This document shows, piece after piece, positions 22,295-36,224 of a stretch of DNA of 64,000 bases. Each line of letters opens with the position of its first letter. The stretch's first letter is position 1. Position numbers and translations under genes: made by a program. This stretch comes from Jaminaea rosea (taxonomy: Eukaryota > Basidiomycota > Exobasidiomycetes > Microstromatales). Below the pieces are notes generated by a model, which saw nothing but the letters and a program-made list of their open reading frames with translations, had not been told where the DNA came from and did not search any database. The stretch lies in NCBI RefSeq assembly GCF_003144245.1, contig NW_020289980.1:558001-622000 (forward strand), given 5' to 3'.

Positions 22295-24152
22295 ATGAAG
22301 ATGGTTTCCGTCCTCGCCCTGACAGCTCTCTTTGCAGCCAGCGCTAGCGCGCTCAAGCTTAATGGCCGAGAGCTGCCAAAGGACTTCAAGTACGGCTGCG
22401 GCGTCTCTGCTTATCAGGTCGAGGGAGCTTGGAATGCTGACCGCAAGTCGGCATCCATCTGGGATCGCTTCGCTCAAATGCCTGGCAAAACTGAAAAGGG
22501 TCAGAATGGTAACGTGGCCATGGACTTTTACCATAGCTACGCCAAGGACGTGAGTAGCGCGCGCGGTCGCTTGGTCCTCCACAGCCTCCTCACACGTCGC
22601 TCCTCTCATACAGATTCCACTTTTCTTCTCGGCCACGGGCATCAAGACTTTCGACACGACCTTGGCGTGGACGCGAATCCTGCCGCAAGGCACGGGCAAG
22701 ACGGCCAACAAGGCCGGCATCGACTACTACCGACGAGTCGCCCAGGCCACGCACAAGGCGGGTGGTACCTTTACCGCTACTCTCTATCACTGGGATTTGC
22801 CCGAGGCTCTCCAGCAGCGCTACAAGGGCTGGGTCTCGCCCAAGATCGTCGATGACTTTGGCAACTATGCCCGCGTCGCAATGACTGCTCTTGGCGATGT
22901 CGTCGACGAATGGATATCGCTGAATGAGCCTCGCACCTTTTGCACCGAGGGCTACGGCCCTGAGCCGGTTTCTGCCCCTGGCTACAACGGCACCCTCATC
23001 GACCAGTATCGCTGCTTCCACCACGCGCTCCTGGCCCACGCTCGTGCCGCTGAAGTCTTCGCCGACCTCAAGAAGCAAGGCAAAGTCAAAGGTCGGTTGC
23101 ATAGAGGCACGGTGGACGGGAACCAGCAGAGGACATGACTGACGTTCCGCGGGTCTCGTTGCTCTCTATACATCCGCATGCATTCCTTTCGCAGGCAAGT
23201 TCTCGATCAAGATTGATGGCGCCCCCGCCAAGCCCTTCGATCCGAAGAGCAAGAAAGATCAGGAAGCTGCGACGCGAATCATGGACATGCAAGAGACTGG
23301 GTGGGCTCTTGGCCCTCTCACCACAGGCGACTACAGTCACTCCCTTCGCGAGGCTTTCGGAAAAGACCTGCCCCAGTTTACCAAGCAAGAGTCTGAGTCG
23401 CTGATGCGGTCGTATGATTCCGTCTACTACGATGTGAGTATGCTGAGCTACAGGACATTACAGTACAGGACGCTGACTCAACACGCGGTGCAGGTCTACA
23501 CATCCGTCTACGCCAAGCACATCGATGGCTGCAAACGCGGTGACGACACCTGGCCCTTCTGCGTTGAAGAGACGTCAGACAAGAATGGCAAGCCCATCGG
23601 CAAGCCTACGGGATCCGACTGGAACTTCCTTGTGGACGACACACTCTACTCGGGTGTGTAAGACCCGACTCATGTCTCGTAGTAGCCGCAGCTGACCTTC
23701 GTTGCTTGCAGGCCTACACTACATGCACGACCGCTGGGGTCTGAAGAAGCCTTTGATTGTCGGCGAGACAGGCCTTGCGGTCAAGGGTGGGGACAAGCAA
23801 AGTCTTGCACAGAAGCTCAACGACAAGGACCGCGTCGAGTGGTGTGAGTACAGCACAAAGCTTGATGTCTCGCCGAGATTGCCTTGCTTACATGATCTTC
23901 CGCCGTTCAGATCGCACCTACTTTGCCCAGATGGATCGCATCTTCAAGGAGGGCAATACAGTCAACCTTCAAGGCTTCACCTTCTGGTCGTGCATCTCCA
24001 ACTTCGAATGGCACAGCGGCTACGGTCCAGACTTCGGCGTCATCTACGCCCCGCCTGGAGCCAACAAGCCCCGTCACGTCAAGAATTCGGCCCACTACCT
24101 GAAGGACGTTCTTGTTCACGGCCTATCTTCTGCCAGCACCAAGTGGGGATGA
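22295..24152 (+). CDS. Secreted glycoside hydrolase family 1 beta-glucosidase-like enzyme
   Basis: Six exons: 22295-22549, 22614-23091, 23195-23433, 23494-23653, 23712-23843 and 23911-24152 (501 aa). A signal peptide (MKMVSVLALTALFAASASA) precedes the TIM barrel. The barrel shows GCGVSAYQVEGAW, TTLAWTRILP, YHWDLPEALQ and the acid/base motif LNEP with E190. The nucleophile strand reads LIVGETGLAV with E396, and a late aglycone/glycone-site motif reads SNFEWHSGYGPDFG. GH1 enzymes hydrolyse beta-glucosides and related beta-glycosides by a double-displacement mechanism with two Glu. The usual nucleophile context is TENG; here it is GETG, so Asn after Glu is Thr. Two donors are unusual (GTCGGT at 23092 and GTGTGT at 23654) but are needed for the frame. 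The signal peptide suggests extracellular or wall-located cellobiose or plant-glucoside breakdown (inference). Confidence 0.9.
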
Positions 24153-24700
24153 CGTGCGCCGGACGGAATCTCGGGACCTCATCGCCGGACGATGAGGCTA
24201 ACCCTCTGCCCTGGCTCTGATTAGCTTGCTTGGGGTGCTTGCTTGGGGTGCTTGCTTCATCAAAGACAATATGATCAAAACTTCATATCATGCCCTGCAC
24301 CCAGACTTCTGCCCGGCTTGCCTTGTCGTCGTCAGCCGTCGCCTACTATCTACTCGGGCCCTCGTTCTCTGAAACGCCGGTCACTGCTGCTCCTCCGGCT
24401 CGCTCCTTGTGAAATAAAGCGCCGTGGGGATTGCGGGGCAGAAATTTCCAATCAGGGACCAGCGGGCCGAAGTCTTTGCGCCGCATGCTATCTCAAAGCG
24501 CCACGGTAGTCGATGAATGGCCGTCGGAGCTGATTGCTTGCGTCGGTCGACCCTCGCCTTGCGCCTTGCTCTTCCTCGCCCCTCGATCTTCCTCAGGCTC
24601 TTCTCACACCAGCTTGCTCCCCTCTGAGACCCCTATCTTCATCTCGAAGCTCTGCCTTACCCCTTAGCTAGCATACTACAGTCACTCTCTTTGACTCGTC
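24153..24700. other. Intergenic region between GH1 and subtilase genes
   Basis: A 548-bp gap containing a 13-bp tandem repeat just after the GH1 stop and a pyrimidine-rich stretch before the subtilase ATG. It should hold the GH1 3' UTR and subtilase promoter. No gene or RNA is visible. Confidence 0.5.
24225..24257. repeat. Short tandem repeat, 13-bp unit, about 2.5 copies
   Basis: Two perfect copies of cttgcttggggtg (24225-24237 and 24238-24250) plus a 7-bp partial third copy. It lies 73 bp after the GH1 stop codon, probably in the 3' UTR. Confidence 0.85.
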
Positions 24701-27700
24701 ATGCCGCCTTTCCTTACATCAGGCAAGCGGCTTGACGCCCTTGCTCTGCTGACTGCTTGGCTCATTCTCGCTAGCTTCTTCGCCATGGCTACAGCCAGCT
24801 ATCAGGAAGGAGTCTTTCGCTTCGGCTACCATGAACAGCCTGCGACGCATCAGGACATGCTCAAGACTTATATCGAGAGCGCACAGGAGAAGGAGCAAGA
24901 AATGAAGCGCTTCATCGTCGAATTCACAAACGCGACGCATTATCAGAAGATCGAGGTGAGTTGTGGTTGACCAACTCTGTGTTGCACGGCTGACCTGAGC
25001 ACATTTGGGTCACCATCGCCAGAGCGTCTCGGCCACGGTGGCCAAGCACATCGAGAGTCAGGGATACGTGGTCAAGCAGACGCATACCTACGATGATCGT
25101 CAAGCTTTCTGGGGCGCAACCTACCACGTGTCGCCGGCTACGAGCGGGCAGAATCACGATCCTCATCGTGTCATTGCCGGGGTGCAACGTGTCCCTAATG
25201 TGGCCCGCGTCTGGCCCGACTATCAACGTGTCCCGCTTGCTCACGGCAATCACGGTCTGGCACGCCGTCGCCACGCTAAGCAACCTGTCCCGCTTCACAA
25301 TACCAAGCCGGCCAATGGAACCAAGACTCCGCCGACTGGAAATGCCGATGATTTCCCTCCTCATGTCATCACAGGCGTTGCACAACAACATGCGCTTGGG
25401 CGCCTTGGCAAAGGTGTTACCGTCTGCACAGGTAAGCGAGGGCGGATACCTCATCCGGGCTTGAGCATGCAATTGACCGTCTCCGCGTCCGCAGTGGACA
25501 CCGGAGTCGACTATAGCACGCCCAGCCTCAATGCTGGTCGCGCCGCTGGCGTGCCTTGCATCGGTCCGGAGTGTCAGGTTCTGGGCGGAAGGGACTTCAG
25601 TGAGGCTTTGTTGGGCAGGGTCAAGCAAGACAGTACCGAGCTGATCATTCAGAACCTCCCTCACAGTCACGGATCCGTTCGATGGCGAGACGCCCAAGGA
25701 AGGACCTCTCAACTACAAGGACGTTCAGCACCCCGACAGCTCGTGCTGGCACGGCACACACACGGCCGGAACCATCATTGCCAGAGACACCGCGCACGGC
25801 TTCGTAGGTGTTGTACCTGAGGCTAAGCTACGCCACTACAAGGTGTTCGCTTGCACGAGTATCGATCCAAAGACCAACAAGACGACGCCCGGTGGCGGTG
25901 GCGGGTATTTGTCCATCCTTCTCGCTTCCTACCTTCAGGCCAAGAAAGATGGATGCGACGTCATGTCTCTGAGCTTGGGTGGCCCGGGACAGTGGGGCAA
26001 GGACGCCGCGGACATGCTGCAGTGAGCCGCACTGTGCATTCACAAGAGGTTCGTACTTGCTGACGCGACTCGTCTGCAGAACACGTCTGTCCCCAATGAT
26101 GCCCTTTGTCGTCTCAAACGGCAATAGCGGCGACGGTGGCTTGTACACAGGCGTGAGTCGGGCAAAGCATTGCCCAACCCTTGTTTCCGGAGGATTCTGG
26201 AGCTCACCCTCTATGCCCTGGCTCCAGGCTGACTCCGCAGGCACGACCGCAGTCATCGCCGCGGCAGCCGGCTACGCAAATGGATCTGCTTCGTGGGGCT
26301 TCTGGCTTGACTCCGACCCCAAGCGGATTTACTCCGAGTTCTCCGAGCTGCCCTTTGCCCTCAACACGACCAAAGAAAGCTCCTACCCAATCTACTTTAC
26401 GCCTGAAGCTGTCAAGAGCGTCGACGTCATCAACGAGTGAGTGAGGAGAAGCAACAGCGCTGATTGCAAGGTAGACACCCATTGATGACTACACCGCTCG
26501 CTCGCAGCGGCTGTAACGTCAAGAACGGCTCACTACCTGATTTGAAGGGACACGCAGTCTTTGTCTTCAGAGGCGGCGAATGCGATGGAGGGACCAAATT
26601 TCGCCCCTTCTACGAGGCCGGAGCGCGCATCATCATCGCCATCGCCGACTTTCGGTGAGCAAAGCGCGATTATGGTTTTGCACACGAGCTTGAGCTCACG
26701 CCCCAGCTTTGTCTACCAGCGAACCGTTTGCTCTGGCAGCCTTCAGTGAGTCACAGCCTGGCAGACAAGCTGGCATCATGCGTCGTGAGGATGGTCAAGC
26801 AATCCGTGAAGCCTTCATCAAGAGTCAGGGGAAGGTCAAAGTGGTCTTTCCTGGCACCCCTAAGCTCGTCTTCGCCCCGGAGCGTGTTCCTGGCACCCCA
26901 ACCTTCTTCAGCTCACAAGGTCCTAGTGAGTCGGTGCGAAGCCCTTGCCCTGAGCGAGCACCAGCCTGACCCTCTATCTACGTCTTCAGCTTGGAGAGGT
27001 GAGGTCAAGCCCAACGTCAACGCACCTGGCTGGAACATCCTGAGCTCTGCCCCCGTTCCTTGGGAGGCCAGCGTCAAGAGTGGCACGTCAATGTCCGCGC
27101 CGCTCATCGCCGGTGTCGTCGCCTTGTTCAAAAGCATTCATCGCAACGCCTCGACAGAGGATGTGCGCTCTGCCATCACCCTATCCTCAGTACCCTATCG
27201 CGGCATCAACACGAGCGATGAGCTGGCCAGCGTCTTGGCTCAAGGTGCTGGCACGGTCAATGCGACGGCCATGATTGAGCTCACCACCAGAACGCAGCCC
27301 ACGTATTTTGCTCTGCGCGACTCTGTTCACTTTGAAGGGAAGCACCAACTTGAGATTACGAATATCGGTAAAGAAGCTCAGACGTATTCGTTTGATCACA
27401 AGCGAGCCAAATGCCTCTATGCTCTTCACGAGGGCGCACCCAAGTCCGGTGATAGGGACGAGGGCCTTTGGGCTCTTCGACCTGAGGAATGTCCCGATGA
27501 CACGTCGCTGACGGTGGAGCCCAAGACGATCAAAGTCGACCCAAGCAAGACGGGGACGGTGACGGTGACATTGAAGCCCCCTTCGCCCAGCCCTCGCCTC
27601 AAGATGTACTCGGGATGGCTTCTCCTCAACTCGTCGAGCTCCACAGGCGGCGGCGTCATCCCGTATGCTGGCACTGGCGGAGATCTCCAGGCCACGGGGT

Positions 27701-28797
27701 CATTCGACCACACCTTTGACCTGTGGAATACGACGCTTCCAGCTCTCTTCGATGCAGCAGACAAGGAGCAGATCCAGAACGATACGACGACGTTTGTCGT
27801 TGGCAGCAACTCGAGCACTTGGCCAGCCGTGCTGTGGAGCCAAGCTCTTGCCAGTCCTCTGAGCACATGTGACCTCGTCCGCGCCGACATCAACTTCAAG
27901 GCTACGCAGCCGATCGTCGAGGCTCCTAGCAAGCTTGGCAACCTCTTCAACAGCCCCGGAGTCCCCTATTACTCGTCAACGAGACGTGCCGTCGTGGAGG
28001 CCAAGGACATCCCAGTCGTGGCTCGTTATTGGAACTACACCTTTGCAGACTCTCGCGACTCTGCCGACATTACTCACCGTCGCGGTGCCTATTCGTACGT
28101 ATGGCCGCGGAAAGCGCGTCAGGACACGATGGCTGACACGAGCCCTTCATGCGGTTCGCAGGTACTCTTTCTGCAACATTGTGAGTTCCAAGGGCGAGGC
28201 GCGTAGGCGGAATCGTGCTGACTTCGCACGCCCTCCTCTGCTAGAAACCCGAGGCCTACAATCTTAGCGACCCTGGCTTTGCTGCCTTTAATGTCTCGGA
28301 CGGCTACTACCGTCTCTTGATCCGCCTGTGCGTATGTGCGGGATGGGTGCAACGCAACCTACTGACCGTATTTACTGACTCTGCTCGCCTGCAGCAAGCA
28401 AGTCTACTCCAGCGATGACACCAACCACGAGGACCAGTACACGTCATACCTAAGCCATGCGTTCCACTTTGTGAACAATGTGACAGCCCACGTCAAGAAC
28501 CACACCGTCGACGCGGCCAAGGGCAAGCCTGTGGTGCCGAGCAGCAACGACGCCCATCCCAACAAGACCAAGACCGGGACGCCTCCTTCCGTTGACGCCC
28601 ATGTCAACAAGACGGACGAGGGCAAGCCGCCTAGCGGTGACGTTCATGTCAACAAAACGAGCGCGACGGTGCCTCCCACCGACGCGAAGCCGGCGGCCGC
28701 CAACGCAACGCCTCCTGCCAACAAAGGCGATGTCACGCCTGGAGCCAAAGTGGTCCTACCTGCCACGGCGATGACCTCGGCCAAGACACCTCCTTGA
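24701..28797 (+). CDS. Secreted subtilisin-like serine protease (S8 family) with PA-like insert and N-glycosylation-rich tail
   Basis: Twelve exons (24701-24955, 25023-25431, 25495-25599, 25667-26021, 26080-26152, 26228-26436, 26508-26654, 26720-26925, 26990-28094, 28162-28180, 28245-28327, 28395-28797) give 1122 aa. An N-terminal hydrophobic segment acts as signal peptide or anchor and is followed by an I9-like propeptide region. The triad is D223 (TVDTGVDY), H285 (HGTHTAG) and S620 (GTSMSAP), with VVSNGNSGDGG holding the oxyanion Asn. A PA-like insertion (GHAVFVFRGGECDGG, AGARIIIAIADF) sits between the catalytic His and Ser, as in large extracellular Vpr/C5a-peptidase-type subtilases. A long C-terminal beta-rich part follows. 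The last 100 residues hold imperfect repeats with NKT sequons. It would be secreted or wall-bound and degrade proteins. Exon 10 is only 19 nt long. Confidence 0.9.
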
Positions 28798-29570
28798 TTC
28801 GCCAGCGTCGCCTCTGTCCATTGCGAACGCTCTTTCCGCCTCCTCCTCATCTTCTTCTCACTTGCTTATTTAAGCGTTCTCGTGCCTGGCCTAGCCTAGC
28901 CTAGCTTAGCTGCTGCTGGTGCCGCCGCTGTAGTCGCTATCTTACCTTGGCGTGCGTGCTGGCGTGCGTGCTGGCGCGCGTTCTGACTCGCCGACAACTC
29001 TTCTTACTCATCCAAATTGATTTAATCTGCTAGCCATTTGCGCGTTTTCACACAGAGAGGTGAGGGCGCGGAGGGCCAAGGGGTGAAGCTTTAGGTAGGA
29101 GAAGGGGGGAGGAACAACGGGAGAAGGGAAGCGGGGACAAGAGAGCGCTCAAACCTCGCGTCGGTCGTCGGCACTGGCGGCGAGGGCAGGGGGAGGCGTG
29201 GGATGCTGTTGCTGTGCTCAAGTGCCCGTGCATGTCGTGTCCTCTGGCCCCCGCACTCGCGTGGCTGCCGCGCCTTGCTTCCCCGCTTTTTGCTTGAGCG
29301 GACTAAAGCTGCAGCTGGGCCGAATGGCAGAGGGATTAGAAACAGGAGCGACAGCAGCACGAAAGGCAGCGAGGGAGCGCCAGACCGGCCTCCGGCTTGA
29401 GGAATTGGAGATGGCTCCCCGCTCTGCCTCTTTCCTCGCAGCCTGCACTCCCCGGACCGAGTGTTGCATTGCAGTACAAGAGACGGTCGAGGAGATAGGC
29501 TTGCTCCTTCTCTCTGCACGCCACCACCCATCCTAACCCCCTCTCTCCCCACGTCTACTACACTACCATC
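28798..29570. other. Intergenic region, subtilase 3' flank and fumarate reductase promoter
   Basis: A 773-bp gap. It contains short tandem repeats near 28890-28980 and polypurine/polypyrimidine tracts around 29050-29170 and 29520-29560. Frames of 60-150 codons occur on both strands (for example 29091-29552, minus) but are low-complexity and show no domain. Confidence 0.5.
28890..28980. repeat. Two clustered short tandem repeats downstream of subtilase
   Basis: A 5-bp repeat (cctag units, 28890-28910) is followed by a 12-bp unit ggcgtgcgtgct at 28949-28960 and 28961-28972, with a partial third copy to 28980. The position suggests the subtilase 3' UTR or downstream flank. Confidence 0.75.
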
Positions 29571-31900
<2,330 letters not shown>

Positions 31901-34893
31901 GCGTGCGCGCGTGTGACCCGTTCTCCTTCTGTATTTGATTCCATGCTTCTTTGCCAATGTCATGACCACACATGCCACGCACGTCGCGCGATGAGTGAGA
32001 TTAGTGATGGCGGATAGGCGGGGTAGACCTCTCACCATGACCGCCCCGACGGTTGTCGCGTTTGCGTGTGGCGTTGCTGCAACTTGCGCCCTGCTCACCG
32101 CCACGACCACCTCAAAGTCGTGGTTGCCAGCAATGCAAGGCGGGACAACACGCCCCTTGTCAAGCTCGCCCGAGGGACAATAAGAGCAATTTCGTTCACG
32201 TGAAGATTCCTGCGCTCGCTGCGCGCAAAGCAGGGAGGGGATGCCTGTCTCCGCGTCGTCACAGGAATGCACTGCCTTGGACGAGAACATGAAGCGCAAT
32301 GCAGAACTCAGCGAGCAGGCGGCTACAGAGACACAGGTGCGAGGTGCTGATCGATCAAGGTGGGCTTAGGCGACCGTTCGTCCTCTTCTGCTTTTCCCGT
32401 CCACGAGCGAGGACCTGGCAGAGCAGGCCCGGCCGTCGCGACTCCCGTACCGCGGCGCTGCCAACGCACGTAGGCGACTTTGCCTACCAGCCCATCACTT
32501 TCAGCAACAAAATATCATCCATCATCGCCCGCGCGCTTCACGGTAGCGAGTCAGGCATGCTGCTTCACAGGACGTGATACGGCTTCCTTTCGCGCGATAG
32601 ACTTCACTGGATTCGCAGATACCCGATGCGCTGCGGAATCCACATCAATGCTAGACTGCCCGCGACAGATCCTCTGAGTGGCGGCATCATGAGTTTCAGA
32701 GGCGGGAGTGCAAGAGTCACGTTGCAGAGCGACAGAAAGGACCATGGTATGTCCCGGCCACTCGTCAATCCGAGCAATCGCATCAACTTTTCGACCCAAG
32801 GCAGGCGAGAGCCAGTATGTCATTCTACTGCGGAGTCGCCAAACCTAGACAATACAAGCGCTCCGGCTTGTAGCATGCCATTGGGACCGAAGAGTGCGCT
32901 CCGGATGAAGGCAAGCGCATCAATCGCAAGCGACGCCTGGCAGCAGATGTTCCTCGTTGATCTGGTAAAGCACGCCGCCGGCATATCGGAACCGCAATTG
33001 ACGAAAGCGGGGAGGAGCGTGACGGGGAGAAGGAGCGACGAAGCGCAAAATTGCGCCGGCGCGTCACTGAGTGACGCGTGTGACCTCGCATACCACGAAA
33101 TCAGAACATCGTAGCAAACATCTTTGCAAATCGCCGGAGCAGCTTAAAATTTCATTCTTTCCTTCGTCGCAGCACCAGCAGTAACAGGGCGCACTTCATT
33201 CCGGCGACAGACCCACTGCTCCATTCATAGACTTTTGAGCGAGCAATATGACCAATGTCGATATGCTTGCAATCGCCTTTGCTTTGCAGTCCGTTCGCAT
33301 TTTGCATGCCGCGGATACTCACCGGTCCGCGCCACGCATCAGGTGGTCGCAGCACATCTCACATGTGCGGGCTATCCTCAGCCGCAGAAAGCGGTGGGTC
33401 ATCAAATAAGGCGATGTCCGTGCTACCAGATGCATTCCTCGGTGTCATGACCTCTTCTTGAGCGATCGTCCATCAAACACACGCGATGGAGGTTGCATGC
33501 AAAATGTTCAAATGCGGTCGACAATGTCTGTCTATCTGCAATACAAAGAATGAATGACTCCAACGCAAGCTTGAAAGGCTCATAATACCCGTACGGCGAA
33601 GGTGACGTCCAGATGTTGTGTCCTAATGATCGCGCTTGACGCCACAGCGCGCTGCTTGATGCTGAATTTCAATGCTATCCGTTTGCGTCGCCTGCCATGC
33701 TGAATCGAAGGACGTAGCGCAATGCCGAGGTGGTGCGGTGACTCGATGATTGCAGCAGGTGCTGTGAAGACTTCGCCTTGCGGCGCAAAGCACGCCGTTG
33801 AGTCGATCTTGGTGCTGTGGTGCGGAGGACTGCGATCAATGAGCCTGGCGAGACTCGCTCGATCCATCAAGCGCATCGCAAGTGGATTGCGTGACGTGCT
33901 GACTGAGGAAAAGCTGCTGCGGAAATCAGCTGCTTTCAGCGAGATGAAAGGCGTAGGTCTGACAGCAGTTCGACAGTGGGTCGTTGTTGCCGTGCTTGCG
34001 ACAATGAAAGCTGTGCTGGCCAGATGATGGGGCCCGATGCGAGGAGCGCCGCTTGCTTTGAGGTGTTTTGTTGATACATGCCTGGTAGCCGTGAGGCTCT
34101 GTGCTGCGGCCACGCGCGTCTTTGGCGAAGCGTCTCATGTACACTGTCAATTGCGTCGCTGCCGAAGCCATTTCGATAGTCATCGCTGCTGACGCCGTCG
34201 ACGAGAGTAGCTGCGGGGTTCGGCGGCGGCTGGTCTTCAGCCTGACTTATAGACGCCATGCTCGGAATTGAGACCTTGCGTCGAGGTCATGAGAAAGTGT
34301 AGCGGCTCCAAGTTGGTGTGTGTTGGACATGGTGGTGCCGTCGCAAGGATGCGATCGTCGAGCTTGCTCTACTGTGCTTTGAGTCCAGCAGTCTTACAAA
34401 AAGGCGGCGAGCGGCGGCGACGTGAACAATGGGATGGGCCCGTGTAAGCCTTTCACGAGGAGCGGCGTAGGGTCTCCAAATCTCCGAGGAGCATCAAACG
34501 ACACATCTGGGCTGATTGCATGCTGAGGGCGACGCAGACGCAGGAGGGGCGAGAATGGATGGAATGGCAATGAAGGAGAGAAAGGAGAACGCCAAGAGCG
34601 ACTCGGACCAAGAGACGAGTCTCGTGGGCGAGGGCTGACGCAAACGCGAGGACGTGGGCCTGCGAGGCAAACACACCGAGGTGCGACTGCAAAGCGCGGC
34701 CGGCGTAGCTGGCCTCGGGGGGGCCGACCAGGCATGCCATGGCGTGGACCATCCAAGCGGTGACGGCGGGGTTCGGCGCCGAGCCAGCGTCTATCTACGC
34801 TTGTTCTCACCGCTCGCCCATCGAGCTTCTCAACGGTGATCAATGTTCATTAACGGACGTGAAGCAGCAAAGACAGTCTACGTGTATGTGCAA
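31901..34893. other. Gene-poor region of about 3 kb
   Basis: No supportable gene is visible between the fumarate reductase stop and the aquaporin stop. The longest frames are 162 codons (32626-33114, plus), 177 codons (33580-34113, minus) and 149 codons (34394-34843, minus). None shows a known domain, consistent composition or a convincing splice chain. The stretch includes an 8-bp-arm inverted repeat at 33060-33078. No terminal repeats, reverse transcriptase, transposase or tRNA signals were found. Confidence 0.55.
33060..33078. repeat. Perfect inverted repeat with 8-bp arms and 3-bp centre
   Basis: The sequence CGCGTCAC-TGA-GTGACGCG forms a short perfect dyad inside the gene-poor region. 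It could be a dimeric protein-binding site or a chance palindrome; no neighbour start lies close to it. Confidence 0.7.
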
Positions 34894-36224
34894 TTAGCTC
34901 TGCAGGATCACCTTGGCGATGGGGAGTATGGCGATACTGTGCGGAGGCAAATGATCGCGGTCAGCGTTCGCTCGCAGCATCCAATCTCGAGCCGCGGTAC
35001 TCACCCTCCCGACGTTGTACCGGGTACCTGCAACCCGCCTACATCCTGAGCCTCGGGACGCATGCTGGGTACCCCATTTACGAGTTGCGGCGCCGTAGCA
35101 GGTTTGCCATCGGCGGCGGCTTCAGTTGCGACACCAGCCTCCATGTCTGCGGGAACGACAATCGTCGCCTTGCCGTGACGGATGGCCTCTTGCATAGCTG
35201 GGTCGCGCGAATCATACATGACGATGGACTCCGTTGGGCGCGGTGCGCCCTCCTTGGTGTGGTAGACGACGAACTTGCGACCGAGACGGCGGAAGAGGGA
35301 TGAACCTACGACGTGGCGTTCAGCTTCCGTAACTTCGTGGTCGGCGTCCTGGCCGAAGACTACGGACGTGTAGTCAAAGGCCTTGAGCATAAGGTAGAAG
35401 CCCACAGCAAGAAGCGTGCCGATGAGGGGGCCCACCCAGTAGATCCAATGATAGCCAGGGAAGGAGCCCGAGACGACTGCAGGTCCAAAGGACCTCGCGG
35501 GGTTGATGCCGCAGCCTGTCCACGCTACTCCGAAGAGATGGTCCGAGAGGAGGACGAGCCCGATTCCGATGGGCGCGAGGTACGTGGAGCGATGCTTCTC
35601 GGCGGCTAGGAAGAGGACGGTGAGCACGAGCGTGGCAGTGAGAAAGGCCTCGATGAAGAGACCTTGACCGATATTGACGCCGGGCCCCAGCGTTGTTGTC
35701 ACCGATTGTGCTCCGCCGAACGGAGTCAGCGCTGCGACGAGGGCAGCTCCCGCGATTCCGCCTGCGAGCTGGGCGACAACGAGCAAGATGGCGCGCAATG
35801 CGCCGAGCCCACCAATGAGCCAGAGTGCCAATGTGATGGCCGGATTGAAGAGGCCGCCGGTGACGCGATAGAAGACCCAGGCGGTGACTAGGAGCGAGAT
35901 GCCAAACGAGACGGCGATGAAGATGATTGTCTGCGCGGGCGGCGCGGCGCGTCAGCACGTCAGCAGCAGAAAGATCTTCGTACCGGCTCCTCGTCGCGCA
36001 CCCACCTGGTTACCAAGTGCGGTCTGCAGACCCTCCGTCTGGCTCGACGTACGAGTGTACTGCGCAGTCTTGGCGCCTCCCAGCGCGAGAACTGCGGGTG
36101 GAACGAACGGGCGGTCAGCTTAGAGATTAGCTCTCGTCAGTCGATCGAGCTTGAACGCACGCAAAAAGAGCGTCGTGCCCGTGAATTCGCCTAGCGTGGC
36201 AATGAGGTCTTGCTTGATTCCCAT
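34894..36224 (-). CDS. Aquaporin/aquaglyceroporin (MIP family)
   Basis: Exons 36224-36161, 36091-36006, 35930-35005 and probably 34936-34894 give 372 aa. The protein starts MGIKQDLIATLGEFTGTTLF and has six hydrophobic helices. It carries both pore boxes: NPA in GGLFNPAITLAL and NPA in GCGINPARSFGP. The loop E context CGINPARSFG resembles water-selective aquaporins more than glycerol facilitators. A cytosolic C-terminal tail of about 110 residues (VVGSSLFRRLGRKFVVYHTK) is long for the family and may be regulatory. The stop TGA at 35003-35001 lies inside a strong GTGAGT donor. A 68-nt intron with a CTGAC branch site would remove it and add GIAILPIAKVILQS before a TAA at 34896-34894. I prefer the spliced form; ending at 35001 is the alternative. 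Confidence 0.88.

Noticed and set aside
32626-33114. 162-codon plus-strand open frame starting with ATG in the gene-poor region
   Set aside because: No recognisable domain, no signal peptide and no convincing splice partners; composition is mixed. Kept only as a hint in the gene-desert finding.
33580-34113. 177-codon minus-strand open frame in the gene-poor region
   Set aside because: No domain or known motif, and the opposite strand is also open over 33722-34027, as expected by chance in GC-rich DNA.
34394-34843. 149-codon minus-strand open frame upstream of the aquaporin end
   Set aside because: Arg/Pro-rich low complexity with no domain; a second frame is open over the same bases.
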